46,798 bases of DNA from JAOADN01 sp049323795 (GTDB taxonomy: Bacteria; Pseudomonadota; Alphaproteobacteria; Rhodobacterales; Rhodobacteraceae). The position numbers were made by a program, and so were the translations under genes. The notes below the pieces were generated by a model, which saw only the letters and a list, made by a program, of their open reading frames with translations, was not told the DNA's origin and ran no database searches. Shown here one piece after another: positions 39,347 to 46,798 of this stretch. The first letter of the stretch is position 1. Each line of letters opens with the position of its first letter. Location: contig JBMOOH010000062.1 of the NCBI GenBank assembly GCA_049323795.1, positions 1-46,798 on the forward strand, written 5' to 3'.

Positions 39347-40114
39347 TCAGAAGCGGTCCTTCCGTTGACGGATCTCGGCGAAAGCCTCGGCGTCGGTCGC
39401 ATCCGGCAGTCCGACCAGCGCCTTGACCGACGGCAGCCGCGCCCGGAGGAACGGGTTCGTCGCCAGTTCCAGCGACAGAAGCGACGGCACGGTGGGCCTG
39501 TCCGCCGCCCGCGCCGTCTCGATCGCGGCGATGCGCGCCGCCAGGTCGGGGTTGCCCGGCTCGATCGAACTGGCGAAGCGCGCGTTGGAGGCGGTGTATT
39601 CGTGGCCCGAATACACCGCCGTGTCGGGGGGCAGGGCGGCGAGCTTCGACAGGCTCTCCCACATCTGCGGGAAGGTTCCCTCGAATACGCGGCCGCAGCC
39701 GCAGGCCATCAGGCTGTCGGCGGTGAAGACGGCCTTCGACGCGGGGAAGTGGAACGCGATGTGCCCGACGGTGTGACCGGACACGTCGATCACCGTGCCC
39801 TCCTCGCCGCCGACGCGCACCCGGTCGCCTTCCTTCACCCGGACATCGAGCGGCGGCAGCCGGTGCGCATCGGCCGCCGCGCCGACGACCTTGGCCCCCG
39901 TCGCCGCGACCAGCGCGGGCACCCCGTCGATGTGGTCGGCGTGATGATGCGTGACGAGGATCACGCTCGCCTTCCAGCCCCGTCCAGCAAGTGCTGCAAG
40001 GATCGGCCCGTGTTCGGGAACGTCGACGACCGCCGTTTCCCCCGTCACCCCGTCGTGGGCCAGGAAGGCATAGTTGTCCCTGAGGCAGGGAACCGTGACG
40101 ATTTCCAGAGACAT
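39347..40114 (-). CDS. gloB: Hydroxyacylglutathione hydrolase (glyoxalase II)
   Basis: A 255-residue metallo-beta-lactamase-fold enzyme that hydrolyses S-lactoylglutathione. The dinuclear metal motif is THHHADHID (about residues 55-63). Later ligands are in DVSGHTVGHIAFHF, FTADSLMACGCGRVFEGT and VYSGHEYTASNARFA. The C-terminal glutathione-binding region has NPFLRARLP. The ATG at 40114 (MSLEIVTVPCLRDNYAFLAH) matches the family start. It is divergent from the methyltransferase gene (65-bp gap). Confidence 0.95.
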   Translation of the reverse strand: MSLEIVTVPCLRDNYAFLAHDGVTGETAVVDVPEHGPILAALAGRGWKASVILVTHHHADHIDGVPALVAATGAKVVGAAADAHRLPPLDVRVKEGDRVRVGGEEGTVIDVSGHTVGHIAFHFPASKAVFTADSLMACGCGRVFEGTFPQMWESLSKLAALPPDTAVYSGHEYTASNARFASSIEPGNPDLAARIAAIETARAADRPTVPSLLSLELATNPFLRARLPSVKALVGLPDATDAEAFAEIRQRKDRF

Positions 40115-40179
40115 GGCTTTCCCGGTGCGTTTTCCCGTATGGTCGCCGGCAACACTTGCCGAACGGCCCGCGATCCGCA

Positions 40180-40923
40180 ATGCACCTCGACGTTCTCGAC
40201 CTGCGGAACTTCTACTACCGCACGCAGCTCGGTCGTGTGGCGCAGCGCGCCATCCGCGACCGGCTCGTGGAACTCTGGCCCGAGGCGCAGGGCCAGACCG
40301 TGGTGGGCTTCGGCTTTGCCGTGCCGCTCCTGCGTCCCTATCTTGCCGAAGCGAGGCGCGTCATCGGACTCATGCCCGGTCCGCAGGGGGTGATGCCGTG
40401 GCCTCCTGGCGAGGAAAACGTCTCGGTGCTCTGCGAAGAGATGAACTGGCCCCTGGATACCGGATCGGTGGACCGGCTCGTGGTGATGCACGGGCTCGAG
40501 ACCTCGGACAATCCGGTCCCGCTTCTCGACGAATGCTGGCGCGTCCTCGGGCCCGGCGGACGCGCGATCTTCGTGGTGCCGAACCGCGCCGGCCTCTGGT
40601 CGCGGCGGGAACGGACGCCCTTCGGCTATGGACGGCCCTATTCGATGGGCCAGCTCGACACCCAGCTCCGCCGCCACAACTTCACCCCCGAACGCAGCCG
40701 CGCCGCGCTCTACTCGCCCCCGAGCGAAGCGCGATTCTGGCTGCGCACCGCCCAGATGTGGGAACGCGCCGGCAGCCGGATCACGACGGCGCTCGCCGGG
40801 GGGGTTCTGATGCTCGAGGTGTCCAAGCAGGTCCATTCGCCGCAGCGCGGGCTGAAGGCCGCCGTGAAGCGCCCGCTGCGGGGGCTCGACGTTCTCCAGG
40901 CACCGTCGGCCGAGCCGATATGA
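40180..40923 (+). CDS. Class I SAM-dependent methyltransferase, substrate unknown
   Basis: A 247-residue protein. The SAM-binding glycine loop appears as VVGFGFAVPLLRPYL (about residues 42-56), followed by an acidic-poor second strand (RRVIGLMPGPQG). Motifs resembling the post-I region are SVDRLVVMHGLE and LLDECWRVLGPGGRAIFVVP, which is typical of Methyltransf_11-like enzymes. A late block, REFTPFGYG-like (RERTPFGYGRPYSMGQLDTQ), is conserved in Rhodobacterales homologues as I recall. The ATG at 40180 is preferred over an upstream in-frame start at 40156. Next on the strand, 276 bp away, is the ATP synthase operon. Confidence 0.82.
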   Translation: MHLDVLDLRNFYYRTQLGRVAQRAIRDRLVELWPEAQGQTVVGFGFAVPLLRPYLAEARRVIGLMPGPQGVMPWPPGEENVSVLCEEMNWPLDTGSVDRLVVMHGLETSDNPVPLLDECWRVLGPGGRAIFVVPNRAGLWSRRERTPFGYGRPYSMGQLDTQLRRHNFTPERSRAALYSPPSEARFWLRTAQMWERAGSRITTALAGGVLMLEVSKQVHSPQRGLKAAVKRPLRGLDVLQAPSAEPI

Positions 40924-41075
40924 GCCGTGATTTTCAGGCGTCCGGGCGGGCCGGAGCGGCCTGACGAAGACCCTCACCGGGCGCGCCGCGGCGAACGCCC
41001 GGGGTGGGGTCCGGACTGGCTGGACTGGCCGGGCGGGGCGCGGCAACCGGCCCCGATCCTTTCCCCGGAAGGCGG

Positions 41076-41104
41076 TTGCGAGGTAGCCGATGCTCTGCTA
41101 TGGA
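41076..41104 (+). promoter_or_regulatory. Probable promoter of the atpHAGDC operon
   Basis: TTGCGA (41076-41081) and TATGGA (41099-41104) with a 17-bp spacer lie about 96 nt before the atpH start, inside the 276-bp gap 40924-41199. No other regulatory feature was recognised there. Confidence 0.5.
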
Positions 41105-41199
41105 CGCCGCAAATTCGGCGGGCGGGCCTTGTGCGCGCACAGCCGTGCCTCGGCAAAAACGCCGGATTGCCGGGCAAGAAAACGACGGAAAGGGTGGAC

Positions 41200-41760
41200 G
41201 TGTCGGAACCAGCTTCGATTTCCGCAGGGATCGCCGGACGCTATGCGACGGCCGTGTTCGAACTCGTCGCCGAGACCGGCGACATGACGGGACTCGAAGC
41301 CGACGTGGAAGCGCTGTCGGCCGCGCTCGCCGACAGCGCCGACCTGCGCGCCCTGATCTCGTCGCCGCTCTACTCGCGCGAGGATCAGAGCAGGGCGGTT
41401 GCGGCCCTCGCCAGGGCGATGGGCCTCAGCGCCACCTTCGCCGGCACGCTCGGCCTGATGGCCGAACGCCGCCGCCTCTTTGTCCTGCCGCAGCTCGTCA
41501 AGGCGCTCCGCGCCCGGATCGCCGAGGCGAAGGGCGAGGTGACGGCGGACGTGACCGCCGCCGCGCCGCTCACGCCTTCGCAGTCGAAGGCGCTCGCGGA
41601 CAGCCTGTCGAAGTCGGTCGGCAAGACCGTCAAGCTGAATGTCGCCGTCGATGAGGGTCTCATCGGCGGTCTCGTCGTCAAGGTCGGCTCGAAGATGATC
41701 GACACCTCGATCCGCGCGAAGCTCGCCTCCCTCCAGAACGCCATGAAAGAGGTCGGATAA
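41200..41760 (+). CDS. atpH: ATP synthase F1 delta subunit
   Basis: A 186-residue stator subunit that links the F1 head to the peripheral stalk. The N-terminal helical domain begins VSEPASISAGIAGRYATAVF. The C-terminal block LNVAVDEGLIGGLVVKVGSK followed by TSIRAKLASLQNAMKEVG is diagnostic. The start is a GTG; the one at 41200 gives the common N-terminus, although another in-frame GTG is present at 41194. The stop TAA is directly followed by the atpA ATG. Confidence 0.94.
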   Translation: MSEPASISAGIAGRYATAVFELVAETGDMTGLEADVEALSAALADSADLRALISSPLYSREDQSRAVAALARAMGLSATFAGTLGLMAERRRLFVLPQLVKALRARIAEAKGEVTADVTAAAPLTPSQSKALADSLSKSVGKTVKLNVAVDEGLIGGLVVKVGSKMIDTSIRAKLASLQNAMKEVG

Positions 41761-43299
41761 ATGGGTATCCAAGCCGCCGAGATCTCCAAGATCCTCAAGG
41801 AGCAGATCAGGAATTTCGGCAAGGAAGCCGAAGTCGCCGAGGTTGGCACCGTGCTCAGCGTCGGCGACGGCATCGCCCGCGTCCACGGCCTCGACAACGT
41901 CCAGGCGGGCGAGATGGTCGAGTTCCCCGGCGGCATCCGCGGCATGGCGCTGAACCTCGAGGTCGACAATGTCGGCATCGTGATCTTCGGCGACGACCGC
42001 TCGATCAAGGAAGGCGACACCGTCAAGCGCACCAGGGCCATCGTGGACGTGCCGGTGGGCGACGCCCTTCTCGGCCGCGTCGTCGACGCGCTCGGCAATC
42101 CGATCGACGGCAAGGGGCCGATCAAGTCGAAGGAACGCCGCGTCGCGGACGTCAAGGCGCCGGGCATCATTCCGCGGCGCGGCGTGCATGAGCCGATGGC
42201 GACCGGCCTGAAGTCGATCGACGCGATGACGCCGATCGGCCGCGGCCAGCGCGAACTCATCATCGGCGACCGCCAGACCGGCAAGACCGCGGTGGCGCTC
42301 GACGCGATCCTGAACCAGAAGTCCTACAACGAGGCCGCGGGTTCGGACGAATCGAAGAAGCTCTACTGCGTTTATGTCGCGATCGGGCAGAAGCGGTCGA
42401 CGGTGGCCCAGCTTGTCCGCAAGCTCGAGGAGAGCGGGGCGCTTTCCTATTCGATCATCGTCGCCGCGACCGCCTCGGACCCGGCGCCGATGCAGTTCCT
42501 CGCGCCCTACTCGGCGACCGCCATCGGCGAGTATTTCCGCGACAACGGCCGCCACGCGCTGATGATCTACGACGACCTCTCGAAGCAGGCCGTCGCCTAC
42601 CGCCAGATGTCGCTCCTCCTCCGCCGCCCGCCGGGGCGCGAGGCCTATCCGGGCGACGTGTTCTACCTGCACTCGCGCCTTCTGGAACGTTCGGCGAAGC
42701 TGAACAAGGACCACGGCGCGGGGTCGCTGACGGCGCTCCCCATCGTCGAGACGCAGGCGGGCGACATCTCGGCCTACATCCCGACGAACGTGATCTCGAT
42801 CACCGACGGCCAGATCTTCCTCGAAAGCGAGCTCTTCTATCAGGGCATCCGCCCGGCCGTGAACACCGGCCTGTCGGTGTCCCGCGTGGGGTCGGCCGCC
42901 CAGACCTCGGCGATGAAGTCGATCGCCGGTCCCCTCAAGCTCGAACTCGCCCAGTACCGCGAGATGGCGGCCTTCGCGCAGTTCGGCTCCGACCTCGACG
43001 CGGCGACGCAGAGGCTCCTGAACCGCGGCGCGCGCCTGACGGAGCTGATGAAGCAGCCGCAGTATGCGCCGCTGACGAACGCCGAGCAGGTCTGCATCAT
43101 CTTCGCCGGCACCAGGGGCTATCTCGACAGCATCGCCGTCAAGGATGTCGGGCGCTTTGAATCGGGCCTGCTCAGGCACCTGCGGACGAACTGCAAGGCG
43201 CTCCTCGAGGATATCACCGTGAACGACCGCAAGGTTGCCGGCGACCTCGAAAAGGCGATCCGCGCGGCGATCGAAGCCTTCGCCAAGACCTTCGCCTGA
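41761..43299 (+). CDS. atpA: ATP synthase F1 alpha subunit
   Basis: A 512-residue non-catalytic nucleotide-binding subunit of the F1 hexamer. The N-terminal part is GIQAAEISKILKEQIRNFGK. Walker A is GDRQTGKTAVAL (about residue 170), and ALMIYDDLSKQAVAYRQMSL and the VSRVGSAAQTSAMKSIAG signature follow. The length is normal. The start is directly adjacent to the atpH stop. Confidence 0.97.
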   Translation: MGIQAAEISKILKEQIRNFGKEAEVAEVGTVLSVGDGIARVHGLDNVQAGEMVEFPGGIRGMALNLEVDNVGIVIFGDDRSIKEGDTVKRTRAIVDVPVGDALLGRVVDALGNPIDGKGPIKSKERRVADVKAPGIIPRRGVHEPMATGLKSIDAMTPIGRGQRELIIGDRQTGKTAVALDAILNQKSYNEAAGSDESKKLYCVYVAIGQKRSTVAQLVRKLEESGALSYSIIVAATASDPAPMQFLAPYSATAIGEYFRDNGRHALMIYDDLSKQAVAYRQMSLLLRRPPGREAYPGDVFYLHSRLLERSAKLNKDHGAGSLTALPIVETQAGDISAYIPTNVISITDGQIFLESELFYQGIRPAVNTGLSVSRVGSAAQTSAMKSIAGPLKLELAQYREMAAFAQFGSDLDAATQRLLNRGARLTELMKQPQYAPLTNAEQVCIIFAGTRGYLDSIAVKDVGRFESGLLRHLRTNCKALLEDITVNDRKVAGDLEKAIRAAIEAFAKTFA

Positions 43300-43321
43300 G
43301 CGCGAGGGGAGGGACAGGGGA

Positions 43322-44200
43322 ATGCCCAGCCTGAAGGCGCTGAAGAACCGGATCGCGTCGGTCAAGTCGACGCGCAAGATCACCAAGGCCATGCAGATGG
43401 TGGCCGCCGCCAAGCTGCGCCGCGCGCAGGAGGCGGCGGAAGCCGCACGCCCCTATGCCGAGCGCATGGCGACGGTCGTGTCCGGCCTCGCCGGCGGCGC
43501 GGCGGGATCCGACAGCGCCCCCCGGCTTCTGGCCGGGACGGGCAGCGACAAGGTCCACCTGCTGGTGGTGATGACCTCCGAACGCGGCCTCTGCGGCGGC
43601 TTCAACACGGCCATCGTGCGCCTCGCCCGCGCCCGCATCATCGAGCTTCTGGGTCAGGGCAGGACGGTCAGGATCCTGACCGTCGGCAAGAAGGGCCGCG
43701 AGCAGCTCAAGCGCGACTACGCGAAGCTCTTCATCGGCCACCATGACCTGAGCGACGTGAAGAAGATGGGCTACGACGTGGCCCAGAAGGTCGCGACCGA
43801 CGTGCTGAGCCGCTTCACGGCGGGCGAATTCGACGTCGCCACGATCTTCTACAACCGCTTCCAGTCGGTCATCAGCCAGATCCCGACCGCGCGGCAGGTC
43901 ATTCCGGCCGTGTTCGAGGCCGAGGGGGCGGGCGGCGGCGCCTCGGCGCTCTACGACTACGAGCCCTCCGAGGAAGGCATCCTCGCCGACCTTCTGCCGC
44001 GCGCGGTCGCGACGCAGATCTTCACGGCGCTTCTCGAAAACGGCGCGTCCGAGCAGGGCGCGCGGATGTCGGCGATGGACAACGCGACGCGCAACGCGGG
44101 CGACATGATCGACCGCCTGACCATCGTCTACAACCGGTCGCGTCAGGCCGCGATCACCAAGGAACTCATCGAAATCATTTCGGGCGCCGAGGCGCTCTGA
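43322..44200 (+). CDS. atpG: ATP synthase F1 gamma subunit
   Basis: A 292-residue rotor shaft. Both terminal helices are clear: PSLKALKNRIASVKSTRKIT at the N-terminus and ARMSAMDNATRNAGDMIDRL through ITKELIEIISGAEAL at the C-terminus. The middle has TSERGLCGGFNTAIVR. It lies 22 bp after atpA, with GGGGAGGGACAGGGG before the ATG as ribosome-binding region. Confidence 0.96.
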   Translation: MPSLKALKNRIASVKSTRKITKAMQMVAAAKLRRAQEAAEAARPYAERMATVVSGLAGGAAGSDSAPRLLAGTGSDKVHLLVVMTSERGLCGGFNTAIVRLARARIIELLGQGRTVRILTVGKKGREQLKRDYAKLFIGHHDLSDVKKMGYDVAQKVATDVLSRFTAGEFDVATIFYNRFQSVISQIPTARQVIPAVFEAEGAGGGASALYDYEPSEEGILADLLPRAVATQIFTALLENGASEQGARMSAMDNATRNAGDMIDRLTIVYNRSRQAAITKELIEIISGAEAL

Positions 44201-44219
44201 CGGCTAGCGGAGAGAAAGA

Positions 44220-45671
<1,452 letters not shown>

Positions 45672-45681
45672 GGGGTTCGAT

Positions 45682-46104
45682 ATGGCCGATACGCTCCACT
45701 TCGACCTCGTGTCGCCCGAACGCCGTCTGGTGTCGGTCGACGCGCGCGAGGTCGGCATTCCGGGCGCCGACGGCGACCTGACGGTGATGGCGGGCCACGC
45801 GCCGGTCATCACCACGCTCCGGCCCGGCATCCTCCGCGTCGTCAGCGACAAGGGCGAGACGGACTACACCGTGACCGGCGGCTTTGCCGAGGTGACGGGC
45901 ACGACCTGCACGGTTCTGGCCGAGCGGTCGCACCCGGTCAGCGAGATGAACCAGTCGATCTTCGACGAGATGATGGCCGAGCTGCGTGCCCGTCACGACG
46001 CGGCGAAGTCCGCGAACCTGCCGGGTCCGACCGACGAGGTCGTCAAGCTCATGGCCGACATGGTCGCGATGGGCTCGCGCATCGGGCTCGAACCCCGCGC
46101 CTGA
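45682..46104 (+). CDS. atpC: ATP synthase F1 epsilon subunit
   Basis: A 140-residue subunit. The N-terminal beta-sandwich is complete: LHFDLVSPERRLVSVDAREV, IPGADGDLTVMAGHAPVITT, LRPGILRVVSD, VTGGFAEVTGTTCTVLAERS. The C-terminal helical part is short and ends in LMADMVAMGSRIGLEPRA. Last gene of the operon. The Fo genes are absent from the window, as expected in this group. No convincing terminator was found in the 223 bp after it. Confidence 0.94.
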   Translation: MADTLHFDLVSPERRLVSVDAREVGIPGADGDLTVMAGHAPVITTLRPGILRVVSDKGETDYTVTGGFAEVTGTTCTVLAERSHPVSEMNQSIFDEMMAELRARHDAAKSANLPGPTDEVVKLMADMVAMGSRIGLEPRA

Positions 46105-46259
46105 CGGGGCCGCCGCCGCGACCGCCTCGCCGGCACGTGCCTTGCCCGGCAGCTTGCGGTGCAGGCGCACTGCCGCCTCCGTCGCATCGGGAACCCCGGA
46201 CCCCTCCGCGATACCGGGGCGGGTCGGGCAGCCCGCCGTCATCCTGCGCCGCGCTTCGC

Positions 46260-46287
46260 TTCGACCGGGTCATCTTCTTTCCATAAT
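46260..46287 (+). promoter_or_regulatory. Possible promoter of the H-type lectin gene
   Basis: TTCGAC (46260-46265) and CATAAT (46282-46287) with a 16-bp spacer lie 40 nt before the ATG at 46328. The local drop in GC around 46265-46320 supports a promoter region. Confidence 0.4.
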
Positions 46288-46327
46288 CCTCCACTAACTG
46301 CGTTGATTGCAGCGTCGGAGCGAAACG

Positions 46328-46678
46328 ATGAACCGCGTAAGTGCCAGTCTTCTGGGGGTCGAGCAGGGTTCACTGGTCCTGTTTTCCGATTTCCAGGATG
46401 GCGGCACGATGTGGACGGGGCAGGGTCCCCGCGAACTGAGGCGGGCGGTGATCTTCAGCGAGGCCTTCGCAGCCGACCCGGCCGTACAGGTCACCCTGTC
46501 GATGTGGGACATGGACCAGAAGACGAACCAGCGGGCGGACATATCGGCCGAGATGGTCAACCCCGAAGGCTTCGTGATCGTGTTCCGGACCTGGGGGGAT
46601 ACGCGCGTGGCGCGCGTCCGCGCCGACTGGCTGGCGATTGGCGAGTTGCGGGGCGAGGACGACTGGGAGATCGGCTAG
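46328..46678 (+). CDS. H-type lectin domain protein
   Basis: A 116-residue single-domain protein. The pattern VLFSDFQDGGTMWTGQGPRE, then RRAVIFSEAFAADPAVQVTL, then WDMDQKTNQRADISAEMVNP, then GFVIVFRTWGDTRVARVRADWLAIG fits the H-type lectin fold first seen in snail agglutinin and discoidin: paired beta strands, a central W-D-x-D-x-x-x-N-x-R block, and the late F-x-T-W-x-D-T-x-V-A-R-x-R-x-x-W. It has no signal peptide. The start is the ATG at 46328 rather than an upstream TTG at 46307. The stop TAG is formed by the TA target site plus the first G of the IS630 element, so the true C-terminus may have been longer before insertion. Confidence 0.82.
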   Translation: MNRVSASLLGVEQGSLVLFSDFQDGGTMWTGQGPRELRRAVIFSEAFAADPAVQVTLSMWDMDQKTNQRADISAEMVNPEGFVIVFRTWGDTRVARVRADWLAIGELRGEDDWEIG

Positions 46679-46798
46679 AGCGTGATGACGCTTGAGTGAA
46701 TCGTTTGGGGATTCCCATGCGTTGGGATTTCTGGTTCACGATGGGGTCTGGGTGTGGAGGCCAGCCCTCATGACGAAACCCCTTTCGATGGACATTCG
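46678..46798 (+). mobile_element. Left end of an IS630-family insertion sequence (truncated by window edge)
   Basis: The element begins at 46678 with GAGCGTGATGACG, directly after TA 46676-46677. It matches the right-end repeat at 110-121. About 92 bp of terminal sequence precede the transposase ATG. Orientation is the same as that of the copy at the left edge. Confidence 0.82.
46770..46798 (+). CDS. IS630-family transposase, first 9 codons (partial)
   Basis: ATG at 46770 followed by codons for T-K-P-L-S-M-D-I and the start of the next codon (CG, probably arginine). This is a standard opening for IS630-family transposases. The gene runs off the window. GGCCAGCCC-type sequence precedes the start; no good ribosome-binding site is seen. 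Confidence 0.75.

Overview
The window looks like chromosomal DNA from a high-GC alphaproteobacterium, most likely the Rhodobacterales (Rhodobacteraceae/Paracoccaceae). Reasons: a split ATP synthase operon (atpHAGDC without the Fo genes), a coupled hisS-hisZ-hisG cluster with short HisG, a class II (B12-dependent) ribonucleotide reductase, DUF1489 and DUF2125 proteins, and very strong G/C third-position bias. This placement is inferred from gene content; no database was searched.

Both ends of the window lie inside IS630-type elements in the same orientation. Positions 1-121 are the right end of one copy (transposase C-terminus plus inverted repeat), and 46678-46798 are the left end of another (inverted repeat plus transposase start). 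Each sits next to a TA dinucleotide that doubles as part of the neighbouring gene's stop codon. The piece may therefore be a contig bounded by a repeat, or a chromosomal segment between two direct IS copies.

Left block (121-12214, all on the minus strand): xdhA-xdhB-xdhC run directly into a BMP-type ABC importer (ATPase, two permeases, periplasmic binding protein) and end at a good intrinsic terminator. xdhC and the ATPase gene overlap by 4 bases. This reads as one purine uptake and oxidation unit. Beyond the terminator lie an aldo/keto reductase and a FAD oxidoreductase.

Middle (12542-26496): a DUF6544 protein; an SRPBCC/ArsR pair with a perfect palindrome over the arsR start codon; dnaE; slyX; hisS-hisZ-hisG; a decayed IS5-group element; DUF1489; a SnoaL-like/ABM-like/zinc-ribbon fusion; nrdJ preceded by an NrdR-like box; and a DUF1989 protein. 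hisS carries an internal stretch of foreign-looking composition.

Right (26662-46678): a stand-alone Hint-domain protein; rpsD with a strong promoter and a highly structured leader; hisC-tyrA-extensin; DUF2125; a ChaC-like cyclotransferase; a MotA/ExbB-type channel with an OmpA partner that has a very long helical stalk; clpA; gloB; a methyltransferase; atpHAGDC; and an H-type lectin gene ending at the second IS630 copy.

No prophage, CRISPR array, tRNA or rRNA gene was seen. The least explained items are the rpsD leader, the proton-channel/long-stalk pair, the mosaic hisS, and the nested stem-loops at 2234-2306.
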